From Gibbula magus (lineage: Eukaryota; Mollusca; Gastropoda; Trochida; Trochidae), in the NCBI GenBank assembly GCA_936450465.1, contig OW388293.1, positions 84,032,134-84,096,133 of the forward strand: a DNA stretch of 64,000 nucleotides, read 5' to 3'. The notes under the pieces are model-generated. The model ran no database searches, was not told the origin of the DNA, and saw nothing but the letters and a program-made list of their open reading frames with translations. A program made the translations under genes and the position numbers. Of the stretch, positions 56,275 to 64,000 are shown in pieces. The number at the start of each line of letters is the position of its first letter. Position 1 is the stretch's first letter.

Positions 56275-59200
56275 ATTATACTCCCTTCCATATAATATAA
56301 TTTGGTATACTAAACTCCCTTCCATATAATATAATTTGGTATACTATACTCCCTTCCATATAATATAATTTTATATACTATACTCCCTTCCATATTATAT
56401 AATGTGGTAAACTATACTCCCTTCCATATAATATAATTTGGTATACTATACTCCCTTCCATATAATATAATTTGGTATACTATATTCCCTTCCATATAAT
56501 ATAATTTGGTATACTATACTCCCTTCCATATAATATAATGTGGTATACTATATTCCCTTCCATATAATATAATGTGGTAAACTATACTCCCTTCCATATA
56601 ATATAATTTGGTATACTATACTCCCTTCCATATAATATAATTTGGTATACTATACTCCCTTCCATATAATATAATTTGGTATACTATACTCCCTTCCATA
56701 TAATATAATGTGGTAAACTATACTCCCTTCCATAAAATATAATTTGGTATACTATACTCCCTTCCATATAATATAATTTGGTATACTATACTCCCTTCCA
56801 TATAATATAATTTGGTATACTATACTCCCTTCCATATAATATAATTTGGTATACTATACTCCCTTCCATATAATATAATGTGGTATACTATACTCCCTTC
56901 CATGTAATATAATGTGGTATACTATACTCCCTTCCATATAATATAATTTGGTATACTATACTCCCTTCCATATAATATCATTTTATATACTATACTCCCT
57001 TCCATATAATATAATGTGGTAAACTATACTCCCTTCCATATAATATAATTTGGTATACTATACTCCCTTCCAAATAATATAATGTGGTATACTTTACCCC
57101 CTTCCATATAATATAATTTGGTATACTATACTCCCTTCCATATAATATAATGTGGTATACTTTACTACCTTCCATATAATATAATGTGGTATACTATACT
57201 CCCTTCCAAATAAAATAATGTGGTATACTTTACTACCTTCCATATAATATAATTTGGTATACTATACTCCCTTCCATATAATATAATTTGGTATATTATA
57301 CTCCCTTCCAGATAATATAATGTGGTATACTTTACTACCTTCCATATAATATAATTTGGTATACTTTACTACCTTCCATATAATATAATTTGGTATACTA
57401 TACTCCCTTCCATATAATATAATTTGGTAAACTATACTCCCTTCCATATAATATAATTTTATATACTATACTCCCTTCCATATAATATAATGTGGTAAAC
57501 TATACTCCCTTCCATATAATATAATTTGGTATACTATACTCCCTTCCATATAATATAATTTGGTATTCTATACTCCCTTCCATATAATATAATTTGGTAT
57601 ACTATACTCCCTTCCATATAATATAATTTGGTATACTATACTCCCTTCCATATAATATAATGTGGTAAACTATACTCCCTTCCATATAATATAATTTGGT
57701 ATACTATACTCCCTTCCATATAATATAATTTGGTATACTATACTCCCTTCCATATAATATAATTTGGTATACTATACTCCCTTCCATATAATATAATGTG
57801 GTAAACTATACTCCCTTCCATATAATATAATTTTATATACTATACTCCCTTCAATATAATATAATTTGGTATAATATACTCCCTTCCATATAATATAATG
57901 TGGTATACTATACTCCCTTCCATGTAATATAATGTGGTATACTATACCCCCTTCCATATAATATAATTTGGTATACTATACTCCCTTCCATATAATATAA
58001 TGTGGTATACTTTACTACCTTCCATATAATATGATGTGGTATACTATACTCCCTTCCAAATAATATAATGTGGTATACTTTACTACCTTCCATATAATAT
58101 AATTTTGTATACTATACTCCCTTCCATATAATATCATTTTATATACTATACTCCCTTCCATATAATATAATGTGGTAAACTATACTCCCTTCCATATAAT
58201 ATAATTTGGTATACTATACTCCCTTCCAAATAATAAAATGTGGTATACTTTACTGCCTTCCATATAATATAATTTGGTATACTATACTCCCTTCCATATA
58301 ATATAATTTGGTATACTATACTCCCTTCCATATAATATCATTTTATATACTATACTCCCTTCCATATAATATAAGTTGGTATACTATACTCCCTTCCATA
58401 TAATATAATTTGGTATACTATACTCCCTTCCATATAATATAATTTTATATACTATACTCCCTTCCATGTAATATATATAGAATACTAAACGACGTCCCGT
58501 TTGATAACATGTTTATGAAACGAGTGGATGGTTTGGTATTTCAACGAGCGAAAGCGAGTTATAAATACCGATGCCATTCACGAGTTTCATAAACATGTTA
58601 TCAAACGGGACCGAGTTTAGTATTTTATTTATTACTCAATGATGTAAATAGCGCTGAATTGCAAGAAAATCGTTTTTAGTTACGCTTACTTGCAAATAGG
58701 CCAACCGCTATTGCAGTCGCGCGGCTAACATTGTGACGTCAACCAAAAACGACTATGACGTCACTCGCCGATTATGACGTTACGGCAGCACGCGGTGGTA
58801 TCACACATGTGTGTAACCAACTCATTGTTATCTAATGAGTGATCTCACCACGGTTGAGTAATAAAATGTGGTATACTATACTCCCTTCCATATAATATAA
58901 TGTGGTAAACTATACTCCCTTCCACATAATATAATTTGGTATACTATACTCCCTTCCATATAATATAATTTGGTATACTATACTCCCTTCCATATAATAT
59001 AATTTTATATACTATACTCCCTTCCAAATAATATAATGTGGTAAACTATACTCCCTTCTATATAATATAATTTGGTATACTATACTCCCTTCCATATAAT
59101 ATAATTTGGTATACCATACTCCCTTCCATATAATATAATTTGGTATACTATACTCCCTTCCATATAATAAAATTTGGTATACTATACTCCCTTCTATATA

Positions 59201-62200
59201 ATATAATGTGGTAAACTATACTCCCTTCCATATAATATAATTTGGTATACTATACTCCCTTCCATATAATATAATGTGGTAAACTATACTCCCTTCCATA
59301 TAATATAATTTGGTATACTTTACTCCCTTCCATATAATATAATTTGGTATACTATACTCCCTTCCATATAATATAATGTGGTATACTATACTCCCTTCCA
59401 TATGATATAATGTGGTAAACTATACTCCCTTCCATATAATATAATGTGGTATACTATACTCCCTTCCATGTAATATAATTTGGTATACTATACTCCCTTC
59501 CATATAATATAATTTGGTATACTATACTCCCTTCCATATAATATAATGTGGTAAACTATGCTCCCTTCCATATAATATAATGTGGTAAACTATGCTCCCT
59601 TCAATATAATATAATTTGGTATACTATACTCCCTTCCATATAATATAATGTGGTATACTATACTCCCTTCCATATAATATAATGTGGTATACTATACTCC
59701 CTTCCATATACTATAATTTGGTAAACTATACTCCCTTCCATATAATATAATTTGGTATACTATACTCCCTTCCATATAATATAATTTGGTATACTATACT
59801 CCCTTCCATATAATATAATTTGGTATACTATACTCCCTTCCATATAATATAATGTGGTAAACTATGCTCCCTTCCATATAATATAATGTGGTAAACTATG
59901 CTCCCTTCCATATAATATAATGTGGTATACTATTCTCCCTTCCATTTAATATAATGTGGTAAACTATGCTCCCTTCCATATAATATAATTTGGTATACTA
60001 TACTCCCTTCCATATAATATAATTTGGTATACTATACTCCCTTCCATATAATATAATTTGGTATACTATACTCCCTTCCATATAATATAATGTGGTATAC
60101 TTTACTACCTTCCATAATAATATAATGTGGTAAACTATACTCCCTTCCATATAATATAATTTTATATACTATACTCCCTTCCATATAATATAATTTGGTA
60201 TACTATACTCCCTTCCATATAATATAATGTGGTATACTATACTCCCTTCCATATAATATAATGTGGTATACTATACTCCCTTCCATATAATATAATTTGG
60301 TATACTATACTCCCTTCCATATAATATAATTTGGTATACTATACTCCCTTCCATATAATATAATTTGGTATACTATACTCCCTTCCATATAATATAATGT
60401 GGTATACTATACTCCCTTTCATATAATATAATGTGGTATACTATACTCCCTTCCATATAATATAATGTGGTATACTATACTCCCTTCCATATAATATAAT
60501 TTGGTATACTATACTCCCTTCCATACAATATAATTTGGTATACTATACTCCCTTCCATATAATATAATGTGGTATACTTTACTACCTTCCATATAATATA
60601 ATGTGGTAAACTATACTCCCTTCCATATAATATAATTTGGTATACTATACTACCTTCCATATAATATAATGTGGTAAACTATACTCCCTTCCATATAATA
60701 TAATGTGGTATACTATACTCCCTTCCATATAATATAATGTGGTAAACTATACTCCCTTCCATATAATATAATTTGGTATACTTTACTCCCTTCCATATAA
60801 TATAATTTGGTATACTATACTCCCTTCCATATAATAGTATGTGGTATACTATACTCCCTTCCATATGATATAATGTGGTAAACTATACTCCCTTCCATAT
60901 AATATAATGTGGTATACTATACTCCCTTCCATATAATATAATTTGGTATACTATACTCCCTTCCATATAATATAATGTGGTAAACTATGCTCCCTTCCAT
61001 ATAATATAATTTGGTATACTCTACTCCCTTCCATATAATATAATGTGGTATACTATACTCCCTTCCATATACTATAATTTGGTATACTATACTCCCTTCC
61101 ATTTAATATAATATGGTATACTATACTCCCTTCCATATAATATAATGTGGTATACTTTACTACCTTCCATATAATATAATGTGGTAAACTATACTCCCTT
61201 CCATATAATATAATTTGGTATACTATACTCCCTTCCATATAATATAATTTGGTATACTATACTCCCTTCCATATAATATAATTTGGTATACTATACTCCC
61301 TTCCATATAATATAATGTGGTAAACTATGCTCCCTTCCATATAATATAATGTGGTAAACTATGCTCCCTTCCATATAATATAATGTGGTATACTATTCTC
61401 CCTTCCATTTAATATAATGTGGTAAACTATACTCCCTTCCATATAATATAATTTGGTATACTTTACTCCCTTCCATATAATATAATTTGGTATACTATAC
61501 TCCCTTCCATATAATATAATGTGGTATACTATACTCCCTTCCATATGATATAATGTGGTAAACTATACTCCCTTCCATATAATATAATGTGGTATACTAT
61601 ACTCCCTTCCATATAATATAATTTGGTATACTATACTCCCTTCCATATTATATAATATGGTATACTATACTCCCTTCCATATAATATAATTTGGTATACT
61701 ATACTCCCTTCCATATAATATAATTTGGTATACTATACTCCCTTCCATATAATATAATGTGGTATACTTTACTACCTTCCATATAATATAATGTGGTAAA
61801 CTATACTCCCTTCCATATAATATAATTTGGTATACTATACTCCCTTCCATATAATATAATGTGGTAAACTATACTCCCTTCCATATAATATAATTTGGTA
61901 TACTATACTCCCTTCCATATAATATAATTTGGTATACTATACTCCCTTCCATATAATATAATTTTATATACTATACTCCCTTCCATATAATATAATTTGG
62001 TATACTATACTCCCTTCCATATAATATAATGTGGTATACTATACTCCCTTCCATATAATATAATGTGGTATACTATACTCCCTTCCATTTAATATAATTT
62101 GGTATACTATACTCCCTTCCATATACTATAATTTGGTATACTATACTCCCTTCCATATAATATAATTTGGTATACTATACTCCCTTCCATATAATATAAT

Positions 62201-64000
62201 TTGGTATACTATACTCCCTTCCATATAATATAATGTGGTATACTATACTCCCTTCCATATAATATAATGTGGTATACTATACTCCCTTCCATATAATATA
62301 ATTTGGTATACTATACTCCCTTCCATATAATATAATTTGGTATACTATACTCCCTTCCATATAATATAATTTGGTATACTATACTCCCTTCCATATAATA
62401 TAATGTGGTATACTATACTCCCTTTCATATAATATAATGTGGTATACTATACTCCCTTCCATATAATATAATGTGGTATACTATACTCCCTTCCATATAA
62501 TATAATTTGGTATACTATACTCCCTTCCATACAATATAATTTGGTATACTATACTCCCTTCCATATAATATAATGTGGTATACTTTACTACCTTCCATAT
62601 AATATAATGTGGTAAACTATACTCCCTTCCATATAATATAATTTGGTATACTATACTACCTTCCATATAATATAATGTGGTAAACTATACTCCCTTCCAT
62701 ATAATATAATGTGGTATACTATACTCCCTTCCATATAATATAATGTGGTAAACTATACTCCCTTCCATATAATATAATTTGGTATACTTTACTCCCTTCC
62801 ATATAATATAATTTGGTATACTATACTCCCTTCCATATAATAGTATGTGGTATACTATACTCCCTTCCATATGATATAATGTGGTAAACTATACTCCCTT
62901 CCATATAATATAATGTGGTATACTATACTCCCTTCCATATAATATAATTTGGTATACTATACTCCCTTCCATATAATATAATGTGGTAAACTATGCTCCC
63001 TTCCATATAATATAATTTGGTATACTCTACTCCCTTCCATATAATATAATGTGGTATACTATACTCCCTTCCATATAATATAATTTGGTATACTATACTC
63101 CCTTCCATATAATATAATTTGGTATACTATACTCCCTTCCATATAATATAATGTGGTATACTATACTCCCTTTCATATAATATAATGTGGTATACTATAC
63201 TCCCTTCCATATAATATAATGTGGTATACTATACTCCCTTCCATATAATATAATTTGGTATACTATACTCCCTTCCATACAATATAATTTGGTATACTAT
63301 ACTCCCTTCCATATAATATAATTTGGTATACTATACTCCCTTCCATATAATATAATGTGGTATACTATACTCCCTTTCATATAATATAATGTGGTATACT
63401 ATACTCCCTTCCATATAATATAATGTGGTATACTATACTCCCTTCCATATAATATAATTTGGTATACTATACTCCCTTCCATATAATATAATTTGGTATA
63501 CTATACTCCCTTCCATATAATATAATGTGGTATACTTTACTACCTTCCATATAATATAATGTGGTAAACTATACTCCCTTCCATATAATATAATTTGGTA
63601 TACTATACTACCTTCCATATAATATAATGTGGTAAACTATACTCCCTTCCATATAATATAATGTGGTAAACTATACTCTCTTCCATATAATATAATGTGG
63701 TATACTATACTCCCTTCCATATAATATAATTTGGTATACAATACTCCCTTCCACATAATATAATTTGGTATACTATACTACCTTCCATATAATATAATTT
63801 GGTATACTATACTCCCTTCCATATAATATAATGTGGTAAACTATACTCCCTTCCATATAATAAAATTTGGTATACTATACTCCCTTCCATATAATATAAT
63901 TTGGTATACTATACTCCCTTCCATATAATATAATGTGGTAAACTATACTCCCTTCCATATAATATAATGTGGTATACTATACTCCCTTCCATATAATATA
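56275..64000. repeat. 34-bp satellite, >220 copies, continues past the window
   Basis: Unit TATACTATACTCCCTTCCAT plus ATAATATAATTTGG (34 bp). Four recurrent versions of the last segment are seen: TTTGGTATAC, GTGGTATAC, GTGGTAAAC and TTTTATATAC. Rarer variants are TTTACTACCTT, CCTTTCAT and ACTATGCTCC. Frames of 61 codons on the minus strand (EGSIVYQIILYGREYS) recur every 34 or 102 bp and are repeat translations. The array is interrupted once (58475-58865) and contains large internal duplications. It reaches the last base of the window, so its full size is unknown. Confidence 0.96.
58475..58865. mobile_element. ~390-bp element inserted in the 34-bp satellite
   Basis: Interrupts otherwise continuous satellite units. 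It has two parts. First comes a palindrome, 58481-58623, whose arms share AATACTAAAC/GTTTAGTATT, CCCGTTTGATAACATGTTTA and TGAAACGAGTG around a centre rich in CGAG. Then comes a ~240-bp part bracketed by TTTATTACTCAA (58628-58639) and TTGAGTAATAAA (58854-58865) and containing three TGACGT(C/T)A-like sites. It may be one element or two adjacent ones. No frame is encoded. The same pairing of CGAG palindrome and TGACGTCA-rich sequence is seen around 41300-41619. Confidence 0.7.

Noticed and set aside
56990..63618. Seventeen near-identical 61-codon minus-strand frames
   Set aside because: Same peptide recurring in register with the 34-bp satellite; not a gene family.

Overview
The window reads as nuclear DNA of an animal, most likely a mollusc or another lophotrochozoan. 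It is AT-rich, with no bacterial gene packing. The few protein-like segments are bounded by GT/AG splice-like signals. TTAGGG telomere-type repeats occur inside it. Tandem repeats and short inverted-repeat transposons dominate. The motif aagggaGATAACTC and its variants, which I associate with molluscan dispersed repeats, recurs near 25644, 34120 and 52267. The species cannot be named from the sequence.

Layout. 0.2-0.5 kb: a 32-bp array. 0.5-5 kb: sparse DNA with one weak exon candidate on the minus strand. 5.15-10.97 kb: a very large 33-bp minisatellite. 11.0 kb: a decayed copy of a tRNA-like foldback element. 11.9-13.0 kb: a 32-bp array. 13.7 kb: telomere-type repeats between perfect inverted repeats. 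14.4 and 18.6-19.3 kb: two members of one inverted-repeat family. 16.6-17.5 kb: a 42-bp array. 22.2 kb: a 25-bp array. 23.4-26.3 kb: a probable 2.9-kb element with a second element, built from ACTGGGCCAGT motifs, nested inside. 27.0-27.5 kb: a MITE with an 8-bp target duplication (hAT type). 29.1, 42.8 and 48.3 kb: three members of one MITE family; the last is interrupted by a second element. 32.3 kb: an exon-like piece of a PIF/Harbinger (HARBI1-like) nuclease. 34.4-36.3 kb: a 17-bp array. 36.56-38.83 kb: the only substantial gene, a multi-pass membrane protein whose frame is broken twice. 39.1-40.2 kb: an element with ~105-bp inverted repeats. 41-47 kb: palindromes. 47-55 kb: small arrays (28, 39, 36 and ~170 bp). 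56.3 kb to the window end: a 34-bp satellite of more than 7.7 kb, interrupted at 58.5-58.9 kb by a palindromic element.

The genes do not form a pathway. The window is mainly a record of tandem-repeat growth and nested transposon insertion around one membrane-protein gene. Most long open frames here, including ones near 1,000 codons, are by-products of repeat periods divisible by three. The most interesting item is the foldback element at 48649-48920. It has ~75-nt near-perfect arms around a loop with tRNA-type pol III A and B boxes, a 13-bp target duplication, a second decayed copy in the window, and an apparent empty site in a sister MITE.
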